Of a stretch of DNA of 64,000 nucleotides, positions 26,136 to 35,052 are shown piece by piece. Origin of the DNA: SAR324 cluster bacterium JCVI-SC AAA005. GTDB taxonomy: Bacteria; SAR324; NAC60-12. The notes beneath the pieces were generated by a model. That model was not told the DNA's origin, searched no databases, and was given only the letters and a program-made list of their open reading frames with translations. How positions within the stretch are numbered: position 1 is the stretch's first letter; every line of letters begins with the position of its first letter. The DNA lies in assembly GCA_000224765.2 (NCBI GenBank), contig AGAU01000038.1, positions 1 to 64,000 of the forward strand, given 5' to 3'. The position numbers were made by a program, and so were the translations under genes.

Positions 26136-27791
26136 ATGGAAGCTCTAGAAAGTGTAAATTCTGAATATGCCACGTTTCACCATCTCGGCTTTTCTGAAAT
26201 TAAAGAAGTGCCCAATTCAGGTACGGATGAAGAAAGTTTTGAAGCTAAATCCCGACGGTCACCTACCGTTGAAAAGGAGAAGTCTTCGATTCAAGATGCT
26301 TTTCAATTATATGTTAAGGATGTCAATAGAGTTGAACTGCTTGATCGTAAACAAGAGTCAGGCCTTGCCAAAATAATTGAATCAAATAGTCAAAAAATTG
26401 TGGACATACTTTTTGGCTCAAAACTGGTCTTTAATGAGATCCAAAACTTGGCACATCGCTTGGAAAATGGAGAAGTTACTGTTCGTAACATCATTGATGC
26501 AAATGAGGATGACGAGTTTCAGACAGATGAAGAAGGCCGCGTTGGTACTTTGGTTCAGCAACTACGACTGGTTTGTGATGATTTCATTTCCATGCAACTG
26601 ATCAAAAATTCTGGGCAAGCCACAAAAATTAACCGGCTTGAAAAGGAGGAGATAGATAAATTGTCCAAGAGAATTAAATCACAAATTCAATTGATTTCTT
26701 TCAATCAAACCCAAATTGAAAAATTCACAGATTTGCTTGTTCAACAAGCTCGAGAAATTGGACGTGCAATTCAGCAAATTTCAAATCATCAAAAATCTCA
26801 GGGCAATGCGTTTCCAAAGCTGTTCAAGTTGATACAAAGTTTGTTGGCAGCAGAAAAGGCTGAAGATGTATCAAAAGAAGGTGCTTTGAAACTTGAAATT
26901 GAAGATTTAGCAGGGCAGTCATTGAAGGCTGTTATGCAGGATAATCAATTGCTAGTATCAGCCGTGAAGTTGAAGAGAGATCTGGTTAAAAAATCTGGTC
27001 AGGATGAAAAGGACTTTTTATCACAGGTTATGAAACTGCAGAAATCTCTTGAAATCATGAAGACAGCTAAAAACCGTCTGATGGAAGCCAATCTTCGACT
27101 AGTGGTAAGTATTGCTCGCAAGTACCTCCATTGTGGACTTGGGATTGAGGATCTGATACAGGAAGGGAATTTGGGACTGATGAGGGCAATTGAAAAATTT
27201 GACTACGAGCGGGGCTGTAAACTGTCCACTTACGCAAGTTGGTGGATTCGCCAGTCAATGTCCCGTGCTATTGCAGATCAATCGAGGACCATTCGGATCC
27301 CAGTACATATGGTTGATAAAGGGAAACGAGTTTTGAAGATCTCTCAGCAGTTGGGAATGGAATTGGAACGTCAGCCATCACTTGCTGAGGTGGTTGAGCG
27401 CAGTAGGATGCCAGAAGAACTTGTCCATGAATTGCTGCACAACATGAATGATCCTCTTTCAATAGATAAGCCTTATGGAAGTGAAGAAGGAAGTACTCTA
27501 CAGAATGTGGTGCCTGATCGAAATGCAGAAGATCCCCTTCAAAATATGATGAAGACCGACCTATCAGAGGTAATAGAGAAGATGTTGACACAATTACCGC
27601 CACGTCAGAAGAAAATTGTCAAAATGCGTTTTGGAATTGGACACAAACGAGAATATACTCTCGATGAAATTGGCAAGGAATTTAAAATCACTCGTGAGAG
27701 GATTCGACAACTACTTTTTCAAGCACTCGCTAAACTGCGCCATCCATGCCGAGGCGATTTTCTGGTGGATTACTACGTTGAGGGCTGTTGA
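26136..27791 (+). CDS. Sigma-70 family RNA polymerase sigma factor (RpoD-like, divergent)
   Basis: This 551-residue primary-type sigma factor has region 1.2 from about residue 50, a helical non-conserved region to about 300, region 2 at 313-391 ([29 protein letters not shown]), region 3 and region 4 to about 540. Region 1.1 is missing. In region 2.4 the -10-contacting Gln is kept (Gln373), but the following Thr is Ser376. In region 4.2 the normally invariant RQIEAKAL is RQLLFQAL (residues 524-531). It may be the housekeeping factor of a divergent lineage or an additional group-2-like sigma. GAGGGA precedes the ATG. It converges on the macro-domain gene. Confidence 0.88.
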   Translation: MEALESVNSEYATFHHLGFSEIKEVPNSGTDEESFEAKSRRSPTVEKEKSSIQDAFQLYVKDVNRVELLDRKQESGLAKIIESNSQKIVDILFGSKLVFNEIQNLAHRLENGEVTVRNIIDANEDDEFQTDEEGRVGTLVQQLRLVCDDFISMQLIKNSGQATKINRLEKEEIDKLSKRIKSQIQLISFNQTQIEKFTDLLVQQAREIGRAIQQISNHQKSQGNAFPKLFKLIQSLLAAEKAEDVSKEGALKLEIEDLAGQSLKAVMQDNQLLVSAVKLKRDLVKKSGQDEKDFLSQVMKLQKSLEIMKTAKNRLMEANLRLVVSIARKYLHCGLGIEDLIQEGNLGLMRAIEKFDYERGCKLSTYASWWIRQSMSRAIADQSRTIRIPVHMVDKGKRVLKISQQLGMELERQPSLAEVVERSRMPEELVHELLHNMNDPLSIDKPYGSEEGSTLQNVVPDRNAEDPLQNMMKTDLSEVIEKMLTQLPPRQKKIVKMRFGIGHKREYTLDEIGKEFKITRERIRQLLFQALAKLRHPCRGDFLVDYYVEGC

Positions 27792-27816
27792 ACTTTTCGT
27801 TGAGTCTAATAACGGG

Positions 27817-27833
27817 GTTGATGTTTAATCAAC
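27817..27833. terminator. Possible weak bidirectional hairpin between convergent genes
   Basis: GTTGAT and ATCAAC pair across GTTTA in the 54-bp gap between the sigma-factor gene and the macro-domain gene. The 6-bp stem has no T-run, so it is a weak candidate. Confidence 0.25.
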
Positions 27834-27845
27834 TCCTAACACATT

Positions 27846-29537
27846 TTACAATGGAAATTGTTTGCCATTATCCAGACTACTTCGGTGAGCGTAGCGGAAA
27901 GCTTTATAATGCAGGGTGGAATGCTGGATCTGGTCTAAGCAAAATGTTTCACGGTTATTTGTTACTCGACTATATTCATAGGTTAAGAATGGATGGAGTG
28001 ATAATAGATCAGGGTTGTTTGCACTCTGCAAATAGAGGTGGCCACTTTTAAGATGTTGTCTAAGCTTAAGTGATTCAGTTGGGGGTACAAAAAATCCGCC
28101 CCGTAATCGCTTGATGGAATAACTCACCTCCTCCCCAAGATCATCTGAGAAATCATTGATCTGATCAATGAAAAGCAACTCATAAGAAGTCATTGGCTCG
28201 CTGTACTTACACATTTGTAGCCAAACCGGTAGTACTAATTCCAACCAAGCACTAGCGTGACCTGAATCGGCATTTACGGGATCGTGTATACGATTTCTAT
28301 AGCTGACCAACTGCAGCAATGACTCAGCCAAACCACTCCATTCCCCATGTTCTGTAATCCAAGCCCTTGGGACCTCTCTGACCAGCTGTCCATACAGATC
28401 TGCATCGTAAAAAGCTCTCGCGATTCGTTTTCCAACCCAAATCCAACTTCCATCTGTCATCGGACCCTGTCGAAAGCGATGTCGCAATTCGGAATTCAAT
28501 TCCTCTGAAAAGCAGCCTGCATGCAGATACTCTGCACAATTCAGCACCGAAAAATATTTTGAAACGATCCCAATTGCATTTAACATATTTATGTGGCAGC
28601 GGTTCGGGTCCGTTTCTGCCATTCTCAAATTTTGCGCATAAGCTAAAGGAGAGGGCAGATCTATTCTAGCCCAAAGATCAATGGGTTGTGCTTGCCCCCA
28701 AATAGCCCCACGAGCTTGCGCTTTTAACTCCTGATTTTCAAGAACCAACACTTCAATATGACGAAGTAAGTGTTTTTCTCGCTGATGAAGAGCTTGAAGC
28801 TGATTTCGCAGTTCTTCTAGATTTTGCGCAAGGGTTGTTTCAGGTTCAATCTCAGAAGTTTGCTCATTGGAGATTGGTAATTCACTTCCAGTTTCTGCGA
28901 GAAATTTCTCCCAGTCTTCTTCTGTGGCAAAGGTTTTTTCTTTCGCAAAATCCCAATTGAGGTCTTTGATCCTTTCTTGAAGAGCTTGAAACACTCGTTC
29001 ATCCAAAGTGACTAATTGAATTTTCTGTAAGTGATTTGCAGGACTTTCTCCAAGAATTTGATGGAGTGTGCCCAATATAACATCTGCCATCAAACTAGTG
29101 GGGAATCCTAATGATCCAGAGCCGATTAAGGGCAGTGCTATAGACTTTGCCTTTAATTCTTCAGAAGTAATGAGGAGGTTACCAAGTCCTGCACGGATTG
29201 CGTCAAGGATGAGTTCTTGTACAATTTCCCAAAATTCCTGATCTCCTTTATCCAGATGAGCATCTCGACTCATCTCTTCCCAGGAACGGTGTGTTGCCAG
29301 ATGGAATATCCATCGACAGGGTAACAAATCTCCTTTCGTTACACAGATAGTTCCCAAAGGTACAGGAAGTTCAAGGTTGGGGTCGTGCAATAAAGCTTGT
29401 TGAATTCTTCCTTCAGTAATTTCTTGGATGCACTTCGAGATTTCAGAATAGCCAAGATGCATTTGGTTGTTGCATGAATTAACTATAGCGTCGACACTAA
29501 GTTCGGTTATGTCTCCAAGAACTGCCTGCAAGCGCAT
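27846..29537 (-). CDS. Macro-domain protein with coiled coil and HEPN-like C-terminal region
   Basis: The ATG at 29537 is preferred over a TTG one codon upstream. Residues 1-190 form a macro domain: QAVLGDITELSVDAIVNSCN at the start, and LPLIGSGSLGFP at about 135-146, the ADP-ribose phosphate-binding loop. A coiled coil spans about 235-275. The C-terminal 280 residues carry LVSYRNRIHDPV (about 411-421), similar to the R-N-x-x-(x)-H motif of HEPN/Abi-like domains, though one residue shorter than usual. They end with HLYLQSANNPDLLSLHPFL, a pattern I recall from C-terminal modules of bacterial multidomain kinases and NTPases. It is probably cytoplasmic. It is divergent, with a 333-bp spacer, from a Nudix-like gene, hinting at ADP-ribose or nucleotide signalling. 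Confidence 0.75.
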   Translation of the reverse strand: MRLQAVLGDITELSVDAIVNSCNNQMHLGYSEISKCIQEITEGRIQQALLHDPNLELPVPLGTICVTKGDLLPCRWIFHLATHRSWEEMSRDAHLDKGDQEFWEIVQELILDAIRAGLGNLLITSEELKAKSIALPLIGSGSLGFPTSLMADVILGTLHQILGESPANHLQKIQLVTLDERVFQALQERIKDLNWDFAKEKTFATEEDWEKFLAETGSELPISNEQTSEIEPETTLAQNLEELRNQLQALHQREKHLLRHIEVLVLENQELKAQARGAIWGQAQPIDLWARIDLPSPLAYAQNLRMAETDPNRCHINMLNAIGIVSKYFSVLNCAEYLHAGCFSEELNSELRHRFRQGPMTDGSWIWVGKRIARAFYDADLYGQLVREVPRAWITEHGEWSGLAESLLQLVSYRNRIHDPVNADSGHASAWLELVLPVWLQMCKYSEPMTSYELLFIDQINDFSDDLGEEVSYSIKRLRGGFFVPPTESLKLRQHLKSGHLYLQSANNPDLLSLHPFLTYEYSRVTNNRETFCLDQIQHSTLHYKAFRYAHRSSLDNGKQFPL

Positions 29538-29870
29538 CAAAACCTGACAGTGCTAAAGATTTTATTCAAATGTCTCTTATTGAATGAAATTTGAGTTCAC
29601 TGGAATGAATGATTTCTAAGAAATGAGGTTGTTGTCTTTGGTATTCATTACCTTGATAGCAGGGTGAAATTACAATTGCACCCTAATTGTGTCAAGAATT
29701 TATCTGATGCATCATCTTCTTGAAAATATTTCGACGCAACAGTGTGTCATTGAAATCTATATAATTCTAAAAAATTTTGGCAGGGTGTTTTTAGCTCCAA
29801 AAGTTTCACTCTTAGAACTCTCAAATTAAATTATTGAAACCATTAAAATTATATTCAGAAAGAAAATGCT
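29538..29870. other. Divergent promoter region of the macro/Nudix pair
   Basis: This AT-rich spacer lies between two divergently transcribed genes. No third gene and no long palindrome were seen. It must carry the promoters of both genes. Confidence 0.5.
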
Positions 29871-31511
29871 ATGGCTGAGATCAATAAGATTTTGGAACTT
29901 TTGCCTGATAAATTACCAAGGATTGCTGAGGAAGGCCCTTTTTTGACTACGGTTTCATCGAGAGAGTTGATTGATATCGTTGCTGAGAATCTTTCCATTA
30001 ATCAATATTTTGTTGAGGGAGTTGTAATGATGCTTCAGCAAGATTGGGATGCCATGGGACTGTTAGATTCAACAAAGCTCCGTGAAGGTTCATGGCAATT
30101 TACTAGTTACCCCGCCAGTTTGATAGCTCGTTCTCTCCTAGATAGTTTGGCAAAACCAAGGCCTCAATTCTTTGAAAGTGGCTGGTGGCATAACGAAAGT
30201 TACATTGAACAACAACGAAATTTACTGATTGAGGTCGAAAATCGCAGAATTCACTTTCATAAAGAACATCGGCCTGACCCGGTACGTCAAGTACAGGTAG
30301 CCTGGGCTTTGATCAAAATTGAAAACAATCTTTTGTTTAATCATCGGGAGGATCGTGAGCGAAAAGCAAATCCAAACCATGTCTTAATTGGGGGTCGCCT
30401 TAATTTACATGACTTAGAGAAAGCTTTTCCTGAATCATCTGTCGAAGAGCGTCTAGTTTGGCAACAAACATCAGACAGACATTACATCCTCCAAGCACTC
30501 CCACATACTTTATCGAGAGAACTTAACGAAGAATTAGGTTTGCTATCGCAGCATTATCAGGCTGAGCTGCACCAAACACTTAATGGCTATGACAAGTTGG
30601 AGGGTGCCCGTGCTAATCATGCTTATACTCGCTATCAAATATACTGTTTCACAGTTCAGTTGACACAAACAGGTTTTCAACAACTTTGCAGAAGACAAAT
30701 TGAACTCCCAAAGGGCCAACTGGTCTGGGCTAACTCAGATGAAATTCTTATTGGGAAACAAGGTGATCGTAAGTTTTTTGTAGATGCTTGGCGGGAGAGT
30801 GCTGGCAAATCGTTTTGGCAACAACTCGAAGATGTTCCCCAATCAATGGCCACAGCTGATTTAGTAGATGAACAGGTTGATTTGCCCTACGGTCCTGAAA
30901 GCCTTTTGCTCTATGGACGCAGTGGACAAGAACAATCATTGGAAATCAATTTAGATGGAAGGCAACAATCTTGGCTTATTGGGCTTGCATGGCTAAGGCT
31001 CCATCAGGCTGATTTTCCTCTCGAGGAAATTCCTGACTGGATCCAAATTCATCAGCTTGGTTGGTTAGAATTGGATGAAACGAGGGAAATAGAACGTGAA
31101 GAGCTAAATAAGCTAGCAGAAATATTTAGAAATGCAGGTCTACCAATTGTTGAAGGAAGTGATGCAGGTTGGTTTCGTATGTCAGTAAGTAAAGACCATC
31201 TCTATTTTGCTGAAACTTTTTTCACGCTCCGACCCTATCACGAGAGTGATAAATACGAGTTGCATTTGCTCGTGCCTGATTTAAAAACCCCAATCGGTGA
31301 ACTTCCTGATTGTTATCTCTCCATACGTGGGATCACTCCCACAGTTTTTCGAGATATGGTTAAGGTGCTGAAGGGATTTCCAACAGATGAACTTGGGGAT
31401 CCTAAGCGGTCTTTTCGCGAACAATTAACCAAGCAAGCCCAACCTCTGGGCTTGCGGATTCCAATCCGAAATGACGGTTTTAGCTTCTATACTCAATGTG
31501 AAACTATTTGA
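29871..31511 (+). CDS. Large Nudix-like protein, divergent partner of the macro-domain gene
   Basis: In this 546-residue protein, residues 139-224 resemble a Nudix domain: QVAWALIKIENNLLFNHRED forms the opening strands, GGRLN at 174-178 is the start of the box, and RELNEELGL at 216-224 matches the REUxEExGU catalytic helix. About 40 residues lie between these two parts and the canonical Glu of the GX5E segment is not in place, so this is an interrupted or atypical Nudix fold. The N-terminal 130 residues and C-terminal 300 residues are unassigned. AGAAAG precedes the ATG. Nudix enzymes hydrolyse nucleoside diphosphates such as ADP-ribose. Pairing with a macro domain protein makes that substrate class an attractive inference. 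Confidence 0.65.
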   Translation: MAEINKILELLPDKLPRIAEEGPFLTTVSSRELIDIVAENLSINQYFVEGVVMMLQQDWDAMGLLDSTKLREGSWQFTSYPASLIARSLLDSLAKPRPQFFESGWWHNESYIEQQRNLLIEVENRRIHFHKEHRPDPVRQVQVAWALIKIENNLLFNHREDRERKANPNHVLIGGRLNLHDLEKAFPESSVEERLVWQQTSDRHYILQALPHTLSRELNEELGLLSQHYQAELHQTLNGYDKLEGARANHAYTRYQIYCFTVQLTQTGFQQLCRRQIELPKGQLVWANSDEILIGKQGDRKFFVDAWRESAGKSFWQQLEDVPQSMATADLVDEQVDLPYGPESLLLYGRSGQEQSLEINLDGRQQSWLIGLAWLRLHQADFPLEEIPDWIQIHQLGWLELDETREIEREELNKLAEIFRNAGLPIVEGSDAGWFRMSVSKDHLYFAETFFTLRPYHESDKYELHLLVPDLKTPIGELPDCYLSIRGITPTVFRDMVKVLKGFPTDELGDPKRSFREQLTKQAQPLGLRIPIRNDGFSFYTQCETI

Positions 31512-31814
31512 GTTAAAACTCTCTCCAGAAACAGCTTTTTATCAGGAATGAAAAATTCTCGTTCTTGTGAATGATGACACTCCTGCCTGAATTTCTTTTT
31601 TTCAAACTTTCATCTGAATGGTAATACTTGTTCTTTTGAAAAAATTAGAATCCAGAAATCTTCTGACTCTTCAGCAAACTTAAATATAAATTATTGTTAT
31701 AAATTAATTAATTTTTTATTTCATTGAAACCATATTGGCTACTATGAATTTAAAATAATGTTCAAATGAACATTTTTGTTGCGCATCTGAATATTCTTTG
31801 GCAAGTTTCACAAC
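31512..31814. other. Intergenic, promoter region of the DeoR-type operon
   Basis: AT-rich spacer without a visible gene. It should hold the promoter of the regulator-ugp operon. No clear operator repeat was found. Confidence 0.4.
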
Positions 31815-32612
31815 ATGAGAACAAATTTTCGTCCCATAGATCTTTCCGAGCGTCAGGCACAAATTGCGGACTTGGTGCGAGAGGAAGGATTCCTTAATGT
31901 AGATTATTTGGCTAGTCGATACAATGTCACCTCACAGACGATTAGAAGAGACCTTACTGTTATTTGCGATTGCGGCTTGGGTAGGCGTCGACACGGAGGA
32001 GTTGAGCGAATCAGTAGCTCAGGAAATCTTTCGTATCGTTCCAGGCAAATCCTCGCCAGAGATGCAAAAGAGAATATTGCAGAGAAAGTAAGAGACCACG
32101 TTCCCCATCATACAATCCTAGCCTTTAGTATTGGTACCACACCTGAGATTGTTGCAGCTGCTCTTCTTAAGCATGAAAATCTCAGAATCTTCACGCATAA
32201 TCTGAACATTGCAATGCTAGCCTGTTCGAATCCAAGCTTTGAAGTACATATTGCTGGGGGCAGAGTTCGTAACAATGATTGTGATGTTCTGGGAAAAGGA
32301 ATGGAAACACTGCTTTCCTCCTACATTTTCGACATTGGAATTTATGGAGTTGCTGGGGTCGATGAAGACGGAACTTTGTTGGATTTTACCGATGAAGAGG
32401 TTCAAGCGAGACAACTGATTCACAAAAATAGTCGAAAAACGTTTTTGGTTTTAGATCACAGTAAGTTTTCACGTGCTGCACATGTCAGGGGTGGTCAAAT
32501 CGGCGAAGCTACGAAAGTTTTTTGTGATCAAAAACCGCCAACAAAAATCATGAAAATTTTAGATAAATCTGGGTGCGAAGTGGTCCTCTGTGGTCAGAAT
32601 GGAATCGAATGA
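31815..32612 (+). CDS. glpR: DeoR/GlpR-family transcriptional regulator
   Basis: This 265-residue DeoR-family repressor has an N-terminal winged helix (about 10-65) with the signature VDYLASRYNVTSQTIRRDL. A sugar-phosphate-isomerase-like effector domain follows (FSIGTTPEIVAAAL, GIYGVAGVDEDGTLLDF). It overlaps the next gene, the ABC ATPase, by four bases (ATGA), so regulator and transporter are one transcription unit. GlpR responds to glycerol-3-phosphate. That effector is likely here because the transporter resembles UgpBACE, but another phosphorylated polyol is possible. Confidence 0.88.
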   Translation: MRTNFRPIDLSERQAQIADLVREEGFLNVDYLASRYNVTSQTIRRDLTVICDCGLGRRRHGGVERISSSGNLSYRSRQILARDAKENIAEKVRDHVPHHTILAFSIGTTPEIVAAALLKHENLRIFTHNLNIAMLACSNPSFEVHIAGGRVRNNDCDVLGKGMETLLSSYIFDIGIYGVAGVDEDGTLLDFTDEEVQARQLIHKNSRKTFLVLDHSKFSRAAHVRGGQIGEATKVFCDQKPPTKIMKILDKSGCEVVLCGQNGIE

Positions 32613-33625
32613 GTGGTGTACGAGTCGAGAATCTTGTAAAGCAGTGGGGTGATTTTCGAGCTGTTGATGGTGTTTCTTTTAAGGCTTTGGAGGGTACGTT
32701 AACTGTTCTGTTAGGTCCCTCAGGCTGTGGAAAATCAACAATTCTTAGATTGATTGCAGGATTGGAGTTTGCCGAATCAGGAAAAGTATTTATTGATGAT
32801 CAGGATGTTTCTACATCAGATCCTGCTAAACGAAGCGTCTCCATGGTTTTCCAATCGTATGCACTTTTTCCCCATCTTGATGTTCGTGAAAACATCATTT
32901 TTGGTCTAAAAGTTAGAAAGGTTCCCTCAGCAGAACGAGTGGCTCGGCTGCAGAGTGCGGCAGAGATGGTTGGGCTAGATAAGTTGCTTTCCAGAAAACC
33001 AGCCCAACTCTCGGGGGGGCAACGTCAACGTGTTGCTTTGGCAAGAGCGATTGTAGCCAACCAACCAGTTTGCCTGATGGATGAACCACTCTCTAACCTC
33101 GATGCGAAACTGCGAGCTGAAATGCGTGAAGAAATTCATCGTTTACAACGCAGTCTTAATCTAACGATGATCTACGTAACACATGATCAAACAGAGGCCA
33201 TGTCTATGGCTGATCAGATCGTTTTGCTGAAAGATGGTAGGATTGCGCAGATTGGAGCACCGGCAGAACTCTATGACTCACCTTCTTCTGTTTTTGCAGC
33301 TCAATTTTTGGGTACCCCACCCATGAATGTACTCTCCAAAAAGTCTGTTGAGGGTCTTTGTAAAACAACTAAATCTGTTGATTTTTTAGGTATTCGCCCA
33401 GAGAAAATCCAGCTCTCAGATAATGGGATTCCAATGATTGTGGATGCAATTGACTATATGGGCGCTGAGACGGTCTTGCGGTTACTTTATCAGGATCAAA
33501 GGTTGATAGTGCGCATTGATGGAAAAACCCAAGTATCCATTGGAGAATCAGTCTCAGTAAATTGGGACCCCATTGATTGTCATGGATTTGATATTAACGG
33601 CAACCGAATTTGTGACTCTTATTGA
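32609..33625 (+). CDS. ugpC: ABC transporter ATP-binding protein, UgpC/MalK type
   Basis: The ATG at 32609 overlaps the stop of the regulator (ATGA) and gives the family start MSGVRVENLVKQW; an in-frame start 12 codons earlier lies inside glpR and is unlikely. The 338-residue protein has Walker A GPSGCGKST, the Q-loop FQSYALFPHL, signature LSGGQRQRVALARAI, Walker B CLMDEPLSNLDAKLR and a C-terminal TOBE-type regulatory domain beginning near residue 235. It energises import by UgpA-UgpE. It might also serve other CUT1 transporters, as UgpC/MsmK-type ATPases often do. Confidence 0.92.
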   Translation: MSGVRVENLVKQWGDFRAVDGVSFKALEGTLTVLLGPSGCGKSTILRLIAGLEFAESGKVFIDDQDVSTSDPAKRSVSMVFQSYALFPHLDVRENIIFGLKVRKVPSAERVARLQSAAEMVGLDKLLSRKPAQLSGGQRQRVALARAIVANQPVCLMDEPLSNLDAKLRAEMREEIHRLQRSLNLTMIYVTHDQTEAMSMADQIVLLKDGRIAQIGAPAELYDSPSSVFAAQFLGTPPMNVLSKKSVEGLCKTTKSVDFLGIRPEKIQLSDNGIPMIVDAIDYMGAETVLRLLYQDQRLIVRIDGKTQVSIGESVSVNWDPIDCHGFDINGNRICDSY

Positions 33626-33636
33626 GTTGCATCACC

Positions 33637-33683
33637 CGACTCTAGCATTTCTAGAGTCGAGTTCAAGAACCAGATCGGTTCTT
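33637..33683 (+). promoter_or_regulatory. Two consecutive stem-loops between ugpC and ugpB
   Basis: First hairpin: CGACTCTAG/CTAGAGTCG with a 5-base loop (33637-33659). Second: AAGAACC/GGTTCTT with a 5-base loop (33665-33683). Neither has a T-run. Such hairpins just before a binding-protein gene can act as 5'-end stabilisers or processing sites that raise its expression relative to the ATPase. Confidence 0.6.
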
Positions 33684-33711
33684 TAATTCCCAGTGTCAAA
33701 AGGGAGATAGC

Positions 33712-34992
33712 ATGTTCAAGAAACTGAAAAAAATTGCGACTGGCTTTGCGCTGACCGCAGGGGTCTGCTTTACCTCTGTATTGGCTTATGCACAGACTGA
33801 GTTGACAATGTACTATCCAGTGGCCGTTGGTGGACCACTTACTAAAATTGTTGACGGTATCGTTGATGACTTTATGAAGGAAAATCCTGATATTAAAGTC
33901 AGTGCAATTTATGCGGGAAACTACAATGATGCTCGAATTAAAGCACTTGCAGCCTTAAAGAGCGGGCAGCCTGCTCAGTTGTCTGTGATGTTTTCCATCG
34001 ATATCTATGAATTGATTGAACAAGATGCGATTGTAGCGTTTGATGACATCGTCTCGACCAAAGAAGATAAAGCTTGGTTGGACTCATTCTATCCAACCCT
34101 AATGGAAAATGGTCGTACTGCTGGTAAAACATGGGGCATTCCCTTTCAGCGATCCACCATTGTTATGTATTATAACAAGGAGGCATTCCGTGAAGTTGGC
34201 TTGGATCCAAACAAGCCACCTGCTACATGGGATGAGTTAGTGGAAGTAGGAAAAAAACTAACAGCTAGCGATGGATCCAAGTGGGGAATGATGATTCCTT
34301 CAACAGGTTATCCTTACTGGATGTTTGGGGCTTTGACCATGCAAAACAATCAAGTATTGATGAGTGGCTCTGGAGATCAAACATATTTTGATGCATCAGG
34401 AACTGTTGACGCACTGCAATTTTGGAAAGATCTTGGCTCCAAGCACAAAGTGATGCCGGAAGGCACTATTGAATGGGGTACATTGCGTCAGAATTTCTTG
34501 GAAGGAAAGACCGCTATCATGTGGCACTCAACAGGAAACCTAACAACGGTTAAAAACAAAGCTAAGTTTGATTTTGGTGTCGCAATGTTACCAGCTAACA
34601 AGCGGAGAGGAACCCCTACTGGAGGAGGGAATTTTTATATTTTCAAGCAGACATCAGAAGCAGAAAGAGTTGCTGCGATGAAACTGATCAAGTTCATGAC
34701 AAGTCCCGAGCGTTCAGCAGAATGGTCAATTAAAACAGGTTATATGGGTGTTAGCCCAGCGGCCTATCAGACTAACCAGCTAAAGGACTATGTTGTAGAG
34801 TTTCCTTACGCAGCGGTAGCACGTGATCAGTTAGACTATGCGACAGCGGAACTTTCCACTTTCCAAACCGGAAGAATCCGCAAAGCTCTTGATGATGCGA
34901 TTCAGGCTGCCTTGACAGGAGCAAAAACACCAGAAGCTGCCTTACAGGAAGCACAATCTACGGCTGATCGTTTATTGCGATCATATCGCTAA
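33712..34992 (+). CDS. ugpB: UgpB-like periplasmic solute-binding protein
   Basis: This is a 426-residue family-1 extracellular solute-binding protein. It has a signal peptide (about 1-28, ending AYAQ) and the UgpB-like opening LTMYYPVAVGGPLTKIVDGI, with ALAALKSGQPAQLSVMFSID further on. It should bind sn-glycerol-3-phosphate, a glycerophosphodiester or a related polyol phosphate in the periplasm. GGGAG precedes the ATG. It is flanked by stem-loops on both sides, as expected for a binding protein made in excess of its membrane partners. Confidence 0.88.
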   Translation: MFKKLKKIATGFALTAGVCFTSVLAYAQTELTMYYPVAVGGPLTKIVDGIVDDFMKENPDIKVSAIYAGNYNDARIKALAALKSGQPAQLSVMFSIDIYELIEQDAIVAFDDIVSTKEDKAWLDSFYPTLMENGRTAGKTWGIPFQRSTIVMYYNKEAFREVGLDPNKPPATWDELVEVGKKLTASDGSKWGMMIPSTGYPYWMFGALTMQNNQVLMSGSGDQTYFDASGTVDALQFWKDLGSKHKVMPEGTIEWGTLRQNFLEGKTAIMWHSTGNLTTVKNKAKFDFGVAMLPANKRRGTPTGGGNFYIFKQTSEAERVAAMKLIKFMTSPERSAEWSIKTGYMGVSPAAYQTNQLKDYVVEFPYAAVARDQLDYATAELSTFQTGRIRKALDDAIQAALTGAKTPEAALQEAQSTADRLLRSYR

Positions 34993-34999
34993 TTCTAAA

Positions 35000-35027
35000 T
35001 GACGGTCTGGCATTGCAAAGGCCGTCA
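35000..35027 (+). promoter_or_regulatory. Stem-loop after ugpB
   Basis: TGACGGTCT pairs with AGGCCGTCA (9 bp, one T-G wobble) around a 10-base loop. It lies eight bases after the ugpB stop and 26 bases before ugpA. No T-run follows, so it is more likely a 3'-end stabiliser or attenuator than a full terminator. Confidence 0.55.
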
Positions 35028-35052
35028 ACAATCCTGACAAGAATCTCTTCGT

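Noticed and set aside
32573..32608. Earlier ATG for the UgpC-type ATPase
   Set aside because: It lies inside the regulator gene and adds 12 residues without family similarity; the ATGA overlap start fits better.
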